From Pleionea sediminis (GTDB lineage Bacteria > Pseudomonadota > Gammaproteobacteria > Enterobacterales > Kangiellaceae): 64,000 bases of DNA. Position 1 is the first letter of the stretch, and each line of letters opens with the position of its first letter. A program made the position numbers and the translations under genes. Shown piece by piece: positions 28,288 through 37,223 of the stretch. The notes below the pieces were generated by a model. The model searched no databases. It worked only from the letters and a program-made list of their open reading frames with translations, and was not told where the DNA came from. Location of the stretch: assembly GCF_007570825.1 (NCBI RefSeq), contig NZ_SUNB01000006.1, positions 157,013 to 221,012 on the forward strand, in the 5' to 3' direction.

Positions 28288-28555
28288 AAATTCATCGAAA
28301 AAACAGAGTGTTACTCATACTATAGTTAAACGAATTTGAAAAGAAAGGGGTTTATTACTTGATAATGTAATGAATTCTTGCAAACTATTAGTTGAAGAGG
28401 CATAAAGAAGTCTGCTTTATTTACAATTATGAACCTTCAAAGGTATGTTAGGTCAAAGGCTTAGGATACGGAATTCTCTTTTGCCAGAATGATATCGTAT
28501 TGTTCAAATTTAAAACGAATGTTCGAAATTTTCGTGCAAACAAATTGGGTAGTAT

Positions 28556-30739
28556 ATGACTAAAGATTGGTTGAAAAATATCTATGGCTTCAAGTCTGTT
28601 GTGGCTACGGTACTTGTTGCTTTTCCACTCGCATTATCGGCGCAAGACGAACCACAGAAACACAATAATTCAGATAAAGCACTTATCGAGGCGCCGATAA
28701 CACAATCCGAGGATAAAGTATCTCAACTTGATCCGGCGGAGTTGATGCCAAAACCGAGTCATGGAATTGCCAGTCGATACATAGCTAGAATATTTTCTGA
28801 CCTTCATTATTCGCAACCGAGTATCCGCAATAACGATAATTTATCGGCAGAAATTCTAGAGAAGTACATCGACATTCTCGATAGCAACAAAAGCTATTTC
28901 ACGCAGAAGGACATCAATGAATTTAACCGTTATCGCACAATGATCGATAACAATATCATTAGTGGGCAACTTAAGCCGGCATATGACATTTACCGAATTT
29001 TTCAATCGCGTTGGCAAGAACGTTATGACTACGCGTTGAGTTTATTAGATAAGCCCTTTGATTTCGAAAAAGATGAGACTTACACCTTTGATCGTGAAGA
29101 TAAAGCATGGCCACAAAATGAGAAAGAGTTAAATGAATTATGGCGCAAACGGGTAAAGGCCGATGCATTAAGTTTAATTTTAGCTGACAAAAGCTGGGAC
29201 GAAACAAAAGAAGTTCTGACCAAACGTTACAAAATGGCCGAGCGTCGTATGGCACAGAATAAATCAGAAGATGTGTTTGAGTATTTTATGAATGCGTTCG
29301 CTTTGACCATTGAACCTCATGCGACTTACTTTTCTCCTCGTGAAGCGGAAAACTTTGATATTGAAATGAAGCTTTCTCTTGAAGGTATCGGAGCGGTGCT
29401 TCAGGTGGATGATGTTTACACCAAAATAAATAAACTCGTGACAGGTGCTCCTGCGGCGAAATCTAAGCAGTTAAAAGTGGGCGATAGAATTGTAGGCGTT
29501 GGCCAAGAAGACAGTAAGATACAAGATGTGATTGGTTGGCGTTTGGACGATGTAGTCGATCTCATCCGTGGCGAAGCCGGAAGTAAAGTTCGATTACAAA
29601 TTTTGCCGAAAGAAGAAGTGATTGCCGGTGAAACGAAAGAAGTGGTATTAACTCGTGAAAAAGTAAAACTAGAAGAATTGTCTGCCAAGTCAAAGACGAT
29701 TGAAATTAACCAGGATGGTAAGACATTAACCTTTGGCGTAATCGATATTCCAAAGTTTTACGTTGATTGGGATGCGAAGTACAACAAGCAGTTACCTGAT
29801 TACAAAAGCACATCGAAAGACGTTGCCAAATTTATAAGAGAGTTTGATAAGCAAAACCTTGATGGTTTGATCATTGATTTACGAAATAATGGTGGTGGCG
29901 CGCTTGATGAAGCGATTGAATTAACGGGACTCTTTATTGACCACGGACCAGTGGTATTGCAGCGAGATTCAAGAAACCGTGTTCGAGTTCACCCTGACGT
30001 TGAGCACGGTACAGTCTACGATGGTCCATTGGCGGTTCTGGTTAATGGTGGAAGTGCTTCTGCGTCTGAAATATTTGCTGGGGCAATTCAAGATTATGGC
30101 CGCGGATTAATTATAGGCGAGCAAACCTTTGGTAAAGGAACGGTTCAGACGTTGCGTGATCTCAACCATTTTCGAGGATTGCTCGATTCAGAGTTAGGGC
30201 AACTTAAATTAACCACATCCAAATTTTATCGAGTATCAGGCGAAACAACTCAGCATCGAGGAGTTGTTCCTGATATCGACTATCCATCTGCTTTTTCTCG
30301 CGAAGATTTCGGAGAGAGCAGTTACGATAATGCTTTACCTTGGGATACGATTAAACAAGCTAACTTTACACCGGTAAATGAAGTCAATGGCTTTGTCGAA
30401 GCTCTGCGTCAAAAGCATCTGCAACGGCGACAAAAAAGCAAAGAGTTTGAGTATCTTGAAGAAGACATTCAGGTATACATGGATAAGAAAAATGACAAGT
30501 CGATTTCTTTGAACAAGAAAAAACGTAAAGCAGAAATTGAAAAGAATAAAGCAAAACGTTTGGCACGAATCAATCAGCGATTAAAAGATCGCGGAATGGA
30601 GCCAGTCAAAGACTTGAAAGATTTTGATGAGACCATTTTTGAAGATGATGACTTTAAGTTGGATGAAACGGGTAATATTCTTGCCGACTTCATTAAACTT
30701 AAAAACAGCAAAAAGCTTGCTGAGCATAATCAAAAATAA
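28556..30739 (+). CDS. prc: Tail-specific (C-terminal processing) protease Prc/Tsp
   Basis: 727 residues with an N-terminal membrane/signal segment, periplasmic. It degrades or trims proteins with nonpolar C termini, including cell-wall enzymes and FtsI precursor in E. coli. A PDZ domain lies near residues 270-360 (LSLEGIGAVLQVDD, VGDRIVGVG). The S41 catalytic Ser-Lys dyad is in GGSASASEIFAGA (about residues 498-510) and GEQTFGKGTVQ (Lys near 526). The C terminus is a charged helical domain typical of the Prc rather than CtpA class. A terminator follows. Confidence 0.94.
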   Translation: MTKDWLKNIYGFKSVVATVLVAFPLALSAQDEPQKHNNSDKALIEAPITQSEDKVSQLDPAELMPKPSHGIASRYIARIFSDLHYSQPSIRNNDNLSAEILEKYIDILDSNKSYFTQKDINEFNRYRTMIDNNIISGQLKPAYDIYRIFQSRWQERYDYALSLLDKPFDFEKDETYTFDREDKAWPQNEKELNELWRKRVKADALSLILADKSWDETKEVLTKRYKMAERRMAQNKSEDVFEYFMNAFALTIEPHATYFSPREAENFDIEMKLSLEGIGAVLQVDDVYTKINKLVTGAPAAKSKQLKVGDRIVGVGQEDSKIQDVIGWRLDDVVDLIRGEAGSKVRLQILPKEEVIAGETKEVVLTREKVKLEELSAKSKTIEINQDGKTLTFGVIDIPKFYVDWDAKYNKQLPDYKSTSKDVAKFIREFDKQNLDGLIIDLRNNGGGALDEAIELTGLFIDHGPVVLQRDSRNRVRVHPDVEHGTVYDGPLAVLVNGGSASASEIFAGAIQDYGRGLIIGEQTFGKGTVQTLRDLNHFRGLLDSELGQLKLTTSKFYRVSGETTQHRGVVPDIDYPSAFSREDFGESSYDNALPWDTIKQANFTPVNEVNGFVEALRQKHLQRRQKSKEFEYLEEDIQVYMDKKNDKSISLNKKKRKAEIEKNKAKRLARINQRLKDRGMEPVKDLKDFDETIFEDDDFKLDETGNILADFIKLKNSKKLAEHNQK

Positions 30740-30763
30740 ATTTTGTCATTTTATCGATTCATG

Positions 30764-30788
30764 AAAAAGCTCGCTTGCGAGCTTTTTT
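30764..30788 (+). terminator. Rho-independent terminator after prc
   Basis: Stem AAAAAGCTCGC / GCGAGCTTTTT followed by a T-run, directly after the prc stop codon and before ppiA. Confidence 0.8.
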
Positions 30789-30839
30789 TGTGTGGTGAAT
30801 AATATTTTATATTAACTTATTATTAAAGATGTTTAAGGC

Positions 30840-31439
30840 ATGTTCCGTTTAGGTTTATTGAATTTCTGTTGTGTTCTTTCTGGTTTGTTTTTCTCATTAA
30901 CTGTCGCTTCGGAAACCTTGGTAAAGCTACAGACAAACTATGGTGATATTTATCTCGAGCTATATGATGAAAAATCACCCATTACCGTAAAAAACTTTTT
31001 ACGGTATGTTGAAGGCCGCCATTTTGATGGAACTGTGTTTCACCGCATAGCGCCTGATTTTGTTATTCAAGGAGGCGGATTCGATAAAATCTATCAAGCA
31101 ATCGATACTTTCGAGCCTATTAAAAATGAGGCGACGAATGGACTTAAAAACTTGGAAGGAACTATTGCGATGGCTCGGCATAATGAAAAGCATAGTGCTG
31201 ATAGTCAATTTTTCATTAATCTAAAGCATAACGATCACCTCGACCGTCGAAATGAAACTAATCGAGGTTATGGCTATGCGGTTTTTGGTAAAGTCGTTCG
31301 TGGACTCGATGTAGCTCGTAAAATATCCAATTTACCCAGGGGGAGTATCGAGCATATAGGTGATGAAGTGCCCGCGTATCCAGTCATTTTACAACAAGCC
31401 GCTGTGGTTGAAGCTCTACCTTCAGGAAATAAGGATTAG
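30840..31439 (+). CDS. ppiA: Periplasmic cyclophilin-type peptidyl-prolyl isomerase
   Basis: 199 residues with a signal peptide (ending near LTVASETL). The bacterial cyclophilin fold is clear: TNYGDIYLELYDEKSPITVKNF, the catalytic Arg in FHRIAPDFVIQGGGF, IAMARHNEKHSADSQFFINL and YAVFGKVVRGLDVARKI. It isomerises X-Pro bonds of exported proteins. It has its own upstream spacer behind the prc terminator and is convergent with a small membrane protein gene 2 bp away. Confidence 0.93.
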   Translation: MFRLGLLNFCCVLSGLFFSLTVASETLVKLQTNYGDIYLELYDEKSPITVKNFLRYVEGRHFDGTVFHRIAPDFVIQGGGFDKIYQAIDTFEPIKNEATNGLKNLEGTIAMARHNEKHSADSQFFINLKHNDHLDRRNETNRGYGYAVFGKVVRGLDVARKISNLPRGSIEHIGDEVPAYPVILQQAAVVEALPSGNKD

Positions 31440-31441
31440 AG

Positions 31442-31747
31442 CTAATCTGAAGGTGATTTAGCGAGTTCTTCCACCTTTTCCCAGTCAGTTACTTTCTCGG
31501 TGAATGACCATGCACTACTTAGGCGTAAATACCACCCTAAGTCCTGAGCGAGTGCTCCAAGCAATACTCCTCCGGCGAGTAAAGCAAAGCTCGCATGTTC
31601 ACCCCCAGACACTACGGCAGAACCGCACAGTCCAATGAGCACTAAGCGTATAAAAATAAGGACGCCACTCTTTTTCAGCATTTTAGGAAAGGTTAATCCT
31701 GATTTACGAGTTTCGAGAAGCTCCTGGCTTCGATATTGGTCATTCAT
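31442..31747 (-). CDS. Small membrane protein of unknown function
   Basis: 101 residues with two hydrophobic helices (GVLIFIRLVLIGLCGSAVVSG and HASFALLAGGVLLGALAQ) framed by hydrophilic ends. The pattern DWEKVEELAKSPSD at the C terminus is cytoplasmic-looking. No family recognised. It is convergent with ppiA; the stops lie 2 bp apart. Composition and helix spacing look like a genuine protein rather than a shadow frame. Confidence 0.6.
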   Translation of the reverse strand: MNDQYRSQELLETRKSGLTFPKMLKKSGVLIFIRLVLIGLCGSAVVSGGEHASFALLAGGVLLGALAQDLGWYLRLSSAWSFTEKVTDWEKVEELAKSPSD

Positions 31748-31905
31748 AAATATCTCAAAATATCAGTGTTAATAGAAGGTTGGGGGCCGCTAGGGCGGTG
31801 GTCGAGATAGTACCATTTAACTCGGTGAACTCAAGACTGGTTGTTTCAATTTATGTTTTGAATCTCTATACTCAAAACTAATAAAAAGACGAATAGAGTT
31901 TAATT

Positions 31906-32292
31906 ATGTTATTTCCAATTGCTGCATTGTACGGCTCCCTTTGTGGAGTTTTGATTTTGGTGTTGGCGTTTCAGGTAGTGCGTCTCAGGCGTCGGCTGAA
32001 AGTGGGTATTGGTGATGGTAGCGATCACCAGTTGAAACGCTCGATTCGAGTTCATTCGAATGCTGTAGAGTACATTCCGACAGCTTTGGTGCTATTAGCC
32101 TTTTTCGAAGCAAATGGCGGTTTTAAATATTTGGCACACGTCGCGGGAATGCTTTTAGTCCTCGGCAGGGTATTACACGCTCAAGGTTTAGGTAGTAGTC
32201 ACGGAACCTCTTTTGGTCGTTTTTGGGGAACTTGTTTCACCTGGTTGTCCATTCTTATTTTATCAATTGCTAATTTGGTGATGTTTTTTTAA
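31906..32292 (+). CDS. MAPEG-family membrane protein
   Basis: 128 residues, four membrane helices, the size and layout of bacterial MAPEG (microsomal glutathione S-transferase-like) proteins. The family signature is visible in RSIRVHSNAVEYIPTALVLL and in LGRVLHAQGL. Activity of bacterial members is mostly untested. It lies about 100 bp upstream of map but is probably independent. Confidence 0.88.
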   Translation: MLFPIAALYGSLCGVLILVLAFQVVRLRRRLKVGIGDGSDHQLKRSIRVHSNAVEYIPTALVLLAFFEANGGFKYLAHVAGMLLVLGRVLHAQGLGSSHGTSFGRFWGTCFTWLSILILSIANLVMFF

Positions 32293-32394
32293 TGGGTAGC
32301 GTATTGAACTGCCAAAAGCTTGTATTATGTGAACTGAATCTTCCAATATTTCTTTCATTGGCATGCGCCGTTATTGAGCGGTAGAGGAGGCTGA

Positions 32395-33147
32395 TTGATC
32401 GTAAAAACAAATGAAGAAGTAGAGCACCTAAAACACATTGGACAAATCGTCGCTGAATGTGTCCATTATATGGGGCGTCAATTACAACCAGGCATCACCA
32501 CAAAAGAATTGGATGAGCTAGGAGCTGAGTTTTTACGATCGAAAGGTGCTCTTTCGGCACCTCAGGTGATGTACAATTTTCCGGGTTATACATGTATCAG
32601 TGTTAATGAGGAAGCCGCGCATGGTGTGCCTGGAAGTCGAAAATTAAAAGCTGGTGATGTTGTAAACATTGATGTGTCTGCTGAGAAAAATGGTTATTTT
32701 GGTGACACGGGTTTTACTTTTTTAATGACGCCTGTTGATCCTAAAAAACAGCACTTGGTTGATTCAACAATGAATGCCTTAAACGAAGCAATTAAAGTTG
32801 CAAAGGCTGGCAATAAAATAAACCTAATTGGAAAAACAATTGAAAAAGTCGCGACAAAGTCTGGATATAAAACTCTAAGAGACCTTGCCAGTCATGGTAT
32901 AGGTAAGTCATTACACGAATACCCCAAATGCATTCCTAATTATTTTGATAAAAACGATACTCGGGTTTTGGAAGAGGGAATGGTAATCACTATAGAGCCT
33001 TTTTTGTCAACTCGATCTCAATACACCGAAGCTGCAAGCGATGGTTGGACTTTGGTGTCGGGCAATGGTAATTGGTCTGCACAATTCGAACACACTATGA
33101 TCATTCGTAAAGAGGGTGCCCAAATATTAACAAAGGTTGAACACTAA
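32395..33147 (+). CDS. map: Type I methionine aminopeptidase, stand-alone copy
   Basis: 250 residues. It removes the initiator methionine. All five metal ligands are in place: Asp in VNIDVSAE, Asp in FGDTGF, His in SHGIGKSLHEYP, Glu in ITIEPFLS, Glu in AQFEHTMII; the substrate histidine is in EEAAHGVPG. The start is a TTG with a very strong GAGGAGG ribosome binding site six bases upstream. It is not next to rpsB, where the main map usually lies, so it is probably the second, stand-alone copy that many gammaproteobacteria carry. Confidence 0.93.
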   Translation: MIVKTNEEVEHLKHIGQIVAECVHYMGRQLQPGITTKELDELGAEFLRSKGALSAPQVMYNFPGYTCISVNEEAAHGVPGSRKLKAGDVVNIDVSAEKNGYFGDTGFTFLMTPVDPKKQHLVDSTMNALNEAIKVAKAGNKINLIGKTIEKVATKSGYKTLRDLASHGIGKSLHEYPKCIPNYFDKNDTRVLEEGMVITIEPFLSTRSQYTEAASDGWTLVSGNGNWSAQFEHTMIIRKEGAQILTKVEH

Positions 33148-33209
33148 GCAGAGAATTGAGTTATGCTCACTGCATTGCTTTTTATATATTTTAATAAACT
33201 CGGTGAAAA

Positions 33210-33470
33210 ATGAAAAAGTTAAAAAATGAAAAAGAACTACTGAAAAAGGCATTGGTTGTTGGTGAACGTTATGCACAAAACCGTGGTTATAAAAGCTTTT
33301 CTTCAACCATGTCACTCAATCAAAAAATAGAAAGTATTTATCGCTTACTTGTACACGATAACTTAATTCAACCGATGCCGGAAAAAGAAGAAAGCTTGGG
33401 AGCGTTTAAGCATCGTCTAGCGGTATGGATATTTAACAAACTTCCGAAGGACGATCCTTTGGCACAGTAG
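33210..33470 (+). CDS. DUF5062-like small protein
   Basis: 86 residues, basic N terminus (MKKLKNEKELLKKAL), then ERYAQNRGYKSFSSTMSLNQKIESIYRLL and a C-terminal HRLAVWIFNKLP helix. I think this is the small DUF5062 family known from Vibrio and relatives; function unknown. It follows map by 62 bp on the same strand and may share its transcript. Confidence 0.6.
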   Translation: MKKLKNEKELLKKALVVGERYAQNRGYKSFSSTMSLNQKIESIYRLLVHDNLIQPMPEKEESLGAFKHRLAVWIFNKLPKDDPLAQ

Positions 33471-34376
33471 AGTGCAACTCTTTGATATTTAAGCGTATTT
33501 TATTTGATGGTTCTAGCTGATAAGGAGCGGCGACTAAGGCAGATTTTTTACTGATCCTTTTTATAAGGTAATTCCGAGAAGCTCAGATATTGATTTTTTA
33601 TTGGGAGCTTCAACGATATTGTTGAACATGTTACTACTATTCCTTTTTATAAAATGCATGATTTTATGAGTATAACTGGATTCGTTATTTTTATTATTGA
33701 AGTTATTTACTTAAAAAGAATAGATTCTTTAAAAGATGTTTTTTATCTATCTGTAAGTTTCCATTGTTAATAGTGATTCTTTTTAATGATTGCCATTCGT
33801 TAGCTTCTGTTAATTAAATTAGTTGTATTATCGAATAATTTCTTGTTTTTTCTTTATCGCTTGGATCACTTTAAAGCGCATTCTTTTTCCTATTTAAACT
33901 TTAAAGTCGAACTATATGAACTGGGCCAGGTCTATCTCTAGCTTTACTTGAAAGGGTGTTTTTATTTCCTAACTGATTATTGCATATTAGGTTTTTGATA
34001 AAAACGTAATTTGATAACTGGTTGAGCCTGTAATGAAAACGTCATAAACCGATTACGGGCCTAGTCAATAGAAAATTTCAGTAAATATTTTAGTTATAAG
34101 AGGAGGATAAAAAACTCGAGCTTGGAATCATTCTCAGTAAAACTTCAATTGCTTCTGTTGCATTCTTAACGATTGATATTAACTCCCCCTCCTAACCTAT
34201 TGACTTTCCTGTATCGAGATATTGGGTTGTTAATACAAGTAGGGAATGGCTTACAGTGTTTTTCGATTATTTCGTGTTGCACTTTGCCGGTTGTCAGACT
34301 AAAAATAAAGAGTGGTTCAAAAAAATTACTGGAACGACTAATAATCACTTAGGAAGATTAGGTTTAGGGGTGGTGC
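33471..34376. other. 906-bp gene-poor, AT-rich region
   Basis: No convincing gene on either strand. An AGGAGG at 34101-34106 is not followed by a credible reading frame. A possible RNA hairpin (GCCTGTAAT with ATTACGGGC, one G-U pair) lies around 34026-34061. The stretch might hold a degraded gene, a small RNA or long regulatory sequence for the DksA-like gene. Confidence 0.4.
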
Positions 34377-34775
34377 ATGAATAATTTGATTTCTCCGAAA
34401 AATTTGGAATTGTTTCGCCAAAAGCTTACGGAGCGCGAGGAAAAATTTCGTAACCAGTTGCAGCAGCGACTTACAGTATCGAATCGCCCCTCATTTAAGA
34501 TATTAGCAGATGCTATTATTGAAAATGGCACAATTGATTTTGCTTATTATCTTAATGATGAAGAATACAAGCCCATCAGTTACTTTCTCGAAGAGTTAAC
34601 ATCCATTCGTGCAGCTTTGAATAGAATGGATTTAGATCATTATGGTCGTTGCTTAGATTGCTATGGTGACATAGATGTAACCAGACTCTCTGTTTATCCG
34701 ACTGTCACGCGTTGTGACGATTGTGAAATGCGACACAATCAAATGGAAAAAAGAGAGGCTTCTGCGTATCTCTAG
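34377..34775 (+). CDS. DksA/TraR-type zinc-finger protein
   Basis: 132 residues. The C-terminal C4 zinc finger CLDCYGDI ... TRCDDCEMRH (C-x2-C-x17-C-x2-C) is the DksA/TraR signature, preceded by a helical region with ELTSIRAALNRMDLDHYGRC. DksA-family proteins enter the RNA polymerase secondary channel and modulate initiation, often with ppGpp. The coiled-coil tip usually carries two Asp residues; here the N-terminal half is divergent, so this is probably a paralogue and not the housekeeping DksA. Its stop overlaps by 4 bp the stop of the convergent small gene. Confidence 0.8.
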   Translation: MNNLISPKNLELFRQKLTEREEKFRNQLQQRLTVSNRPSFKILADAIIENGTIDFAYYLNDEEYKPISYFLEELTSIRAALNRMDLDHYGRCLDCYGDIDVTRLSVYPTVTRCDDCEMRHNQMEKREASAYL

Positions 34776-34978
34776 ACGTGGGCTTGTTCTATTGAAATTG
34801 TCGGCTCGTTAACCAGTTCTAAATTGAGAAGGCACCAATCTCTGACCGAAAAAGTCCTTTTCATTCCACAAGGGTATTTCACTAACACTCCAGTCAATCG
34901 ACAAGTCAAAACCTCAAACGTCAAGTCGGAATCTTCGATTCGGTATAGGCGACCTTCTATTGGTTTGAATACTGTCAT
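34772..34978 (-). CDS. Small hypothetical protein
   Basis: 68 residues; strand-rich: RLYRIEDSDLTFEVLTC, VLVKYPCGMKRTFSVRDWCLL. A GGAG ribosome binding site about eight bases before the ATG favours this strand over the overlapping plus-strand frame. No family recognised. It is convergent with, and overlaps by 4 bp, the DksA-like gene. Confidence 0.5.
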   Translation of the reverse strand: MTVFKPIEGRLYRIEDSDLTFEVLTCRLTGVLVKYPCGMKRTFSVRDWCLLNLELVNEPTISIEQAHV

Positions 34979-35155
34979 GTCACTGGCTCCACTGACTTCT
35001 CAGATCTAATACGCTTGGTTATAGAGAATAGAGCATGTGTGTTTCGATATATCTAAATATTATTAAAAGGATTTTTTAGATATTTATGCTGGGTAGCTAT
35101 AGATTATTGGTATGAGATGTTAGCTATTTGGCTAGTGACAGTAAGCTACATATGT

Positions 35156-35443
35156 CTATACAACTATGTTGATATTGAAGAGATTGTTCAGGTAATCGAG
35201 TTCTTCGTCATAAGCGACTTGCTTAAAGCGCTGCATGGCTTTTTTCGAACCGTACCTTAAGCCTTCTTCGTCGCGTGTGAGAAAATTGGAAGCTTCGTGA
35301 AGTCGTTCGATTGAATGATAAGGCACGACATAGCTGGCCTGTTGCAAATTGGACTGTGCTTTTTCACCGCGACTTGTCGAGCGAACCCGATAAGTGTTGC
35401 GTCTACTTGGTCGATAAACTGTAAATTCTGACTTAATGTCCAT
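35156..35443 (-). CDS. Small basic hypothetical protein
   Basis: 95 residues from ATG 35443; a TTG at 35473 would add ten residues. The N-terminal half is very Arg/Ser-rich (RPSRRNTYRVRSTSRGEKAQ); the C-terminal half is helical and mixed-charge (EEGLRYGSKKAMQRFKQVAYDEELDYLNNLF). No signal peptide or family recognised. The frame is open and the composition protein-like, but start and function are uncertain. Confidence 0.45.
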   Translation of the reverse strand: MDIKSEFTVYRPSRRNTYRVRSTSRGEKAQSNLQQASYVVPYHSIERLHEASNFLTRDEEGLRYGSKKAMQRFKQVAYDEELDYLNNLFNINIVV

Positions 35444-35473
35444 AAGCAATGACAAGAATAATCCGTTGAACAA

Positions 35474-35806
35474 AATACGCTAAATTAGTGGGGAATTTTC
35501 TCATGACAATCAAAATATGACAGTGAACTATTCACAAGGAAATCAGCTAATTTGTTGAATGCCTTCGCACTTTTGTCAATCCATGCAACTTTCGCTCACT
35601 AAATAAACAGGGTTTAATCAATCAAGATTGATTGTACTCGGTCTAGATAGGTAGATTCATTTTGCACGGTAAAATTAACCGTGTTTCATTAGCTCAAGTG
35701 AAGAAGTTTTACACATCGATTGTTTGAATTGAATTTATGAGTAATGTTTATTTAACAGTTCGGTTATAATTACGCGCTTTCATGATCTGTTGTTTCGAGT
35801 TTCGCT
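35474..35806. other. Intergenic region upstream of nhaD
   Basis: 333 bp, AT-rich, no gene seen. It contains an 18-bp palindrome at 35616-35633 (listed separately) and must hold the nhaD promoter. Confidence 0.4.
35616..35633. promoter_or_regulatory. Operator-like 18-bp palindrome upstream of nhaD
   Basis: AATCAATC and GATTGATT form a perfect 8-bp inverted repeat around AA, about 175 bp before the nhaD start. It could bind a dimeric regulator; the regulator is unknown and an AT-rich repeat of this size can occur by chance. Confidence 0.35.
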
Positions 35807-37039
35807 GTGTCATACGTCATTCTTACCCTTATCGTTTTAGGATTTTTGTCCATTGTTGTTGAAGATATCGTTCATATCAACAAAGCAAAAACGACATTAT
35901 TTTTTGGCTCTCTCGTTTGGTTACTCTATTACGTGGCTTTACCTCATGGTCATGATGTAAACACCGCGAGTGAAGCTTTAAATGAAAACCTACTGGATAT
36001 AGCGACTTTATGGTTATTTTTGATGGCAGCCATGACTTTTGTCGCGTATCTATCGAGCAAAGGAATTATCGATGGCGTAATTCAAAGATTATTACCGGAA
36101 AAAATGAGTGAGAAAACGTTAATGTTTCTTACTGGATTTTTCGCATTTTTATTCTCTTCGTTGGCTGACAATATCACCTCAACACTTGTATGTGTGAGTA
36201 TTCTATTAAGTTTGAAACTAGAAACAGCCAAGTTAATTCGCTTTCTTGTTTTGGTTATATTTTCAGTTAATGCCGGTGGGGCTGCACTGATTACTGGCGA
36301 CGTGACGACCCTGATGATATTTTTAGCAGGTAAAGTTCAAATCATGCATTTGTTTTTGATTGTTTTACCTGCATTAATCGCCGTGTTGTCTCTAGCCACA
36401 TTATTGTCTTGGTCAATGACAGGTGAGGTTATAGTTTCGAAAACTGAGAGTAACGTGAGTTCTGGTGATAAAATTATCGGTGTCTTATTTTTCTGTACTA
36501 TCGTGGCGACTTTGGTATTAAACATTTTATTTTCCATCCCACCCGTATTGGTTTTTCTATTTGGTTTATCAACGATGTTTTTAGTCGTGCAGTTTCTTAA
36601 TCGAGATGAACCGGTATTGGATTATGTCCGTCGAATAGAGTTTGATACATTGCTCTTTTTCCTGGGCGTTTTATTACTCGTCGGTATGATGAAAGAGCAG
36701 GGAGTACTTAACTATTTTCCAGAATTGTATCAACATATTCCAGCATTAGGCGCTAATTATGTTATCGGTTTGTTGTCAGCGATGTTCGATAATGTGCCAC
36801 TTACAGCAGCTTTGTTGAAGTCAGGTGTTGCAATGAGCCTTTCTGAGTGGCTAGTTCTAACCTATTCTGTAGGTGTTGGTGGAGCATTATTGGTCATTGG
36901 TTCTGCCGCCGGTGTCGTTGCCATGAGTAAAGTAGAAGGTTTAACATTCATAACTTATCTTAAATTCTTTGGGTATTTACTCATTGCATATTCCATCGGT
37001 TTTCTGTTAGTTGTTGTTTTTTCGAGCTTTTTGAACTAG
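35807..37039 (+). CDS. nhaD: Sodium/proton antiporter NhaD
   Basis: 410 residues, ten to twelve hydrophobic helices, ArsB/NhaD ion transporter superfamily. Family features: the FSSLADNITSTLVCVS helix with charged/polar residues in the membrane, VNAGGAALITGDVTTLMI, and the symmetry-related FDNVPLTAALLKSG and GVGGALLVIGSAAGVVAMS in the second half. NhaD extrudes sodium in exchange for protons in marine bacteria, which fits a sodium-driven motor (motY). The start is GTG at 35807; no strong ribosome binding site is visible, so the exact start is less certain. Confidence 0.9.
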   Translation: MSYVILTLIVLGFLSIVVEDIVHINKAKTTLFFGSLVWLLYYVALPHGHDVNTASEALNENLLDIATLWLFLMAAMTFVAYLSSKGIIDGVIQRLLPEKMSEKTLMFLTGFFAFLFSSLADNITSTLVCVSILLSLKLETAKLIRFLVLVIFSVNAGGAALITGDVTTLMIFLAGKVQIMHLFLIVLPALIAVLSLATLLSWSMTGEVIVSKTESNVSSGDKIIGVLFFCTIVATLVLNILFSIPPVLVFLFGLSTMFLVVQFLNRDEPVLDYVRRIEFDTLLFFLGVLLLVGMMKEQGVLNYFPELYQHIPALGANYVIGLLSAMFDNVPLTAALLKSGVAMSLSEWLVLTYSVGVGGALLVIGSAAGVVAMSKVEGLTFITYLKFFGYLLIAYSIGFLLVVVFSSFLN

Positions 37040-37223
37040 CGGAGAGGTCAAGAAGAGGCCTTTTTTAAAAGTTCACACAAAGATGATGATTAACTAATAT
37101 GCTGAATTCTTAAAATGTTATCTCACTTTTAACATTTTTTTACACTCTGATATGTAACGACTGACGTAATATGATGACTAGCTCGTTAATATGCAAGAAC
37201 GCTAAGTAAAAATAGGTGAAAAA

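Noticed and set aside
34166..34348. 60-codon minus-strand frame in the gene-poor region
   Set aside because: No ribosome binding site, no recognisable motif; an open frame of this length is expected by chance in AT-rich DNA of this length.
34824..35009. 61-codon plus-strand frame opposite the 68-aa gene
   Set aside because: The minus-strand frame has the better ribosome binding site and a more protein-like sequence.
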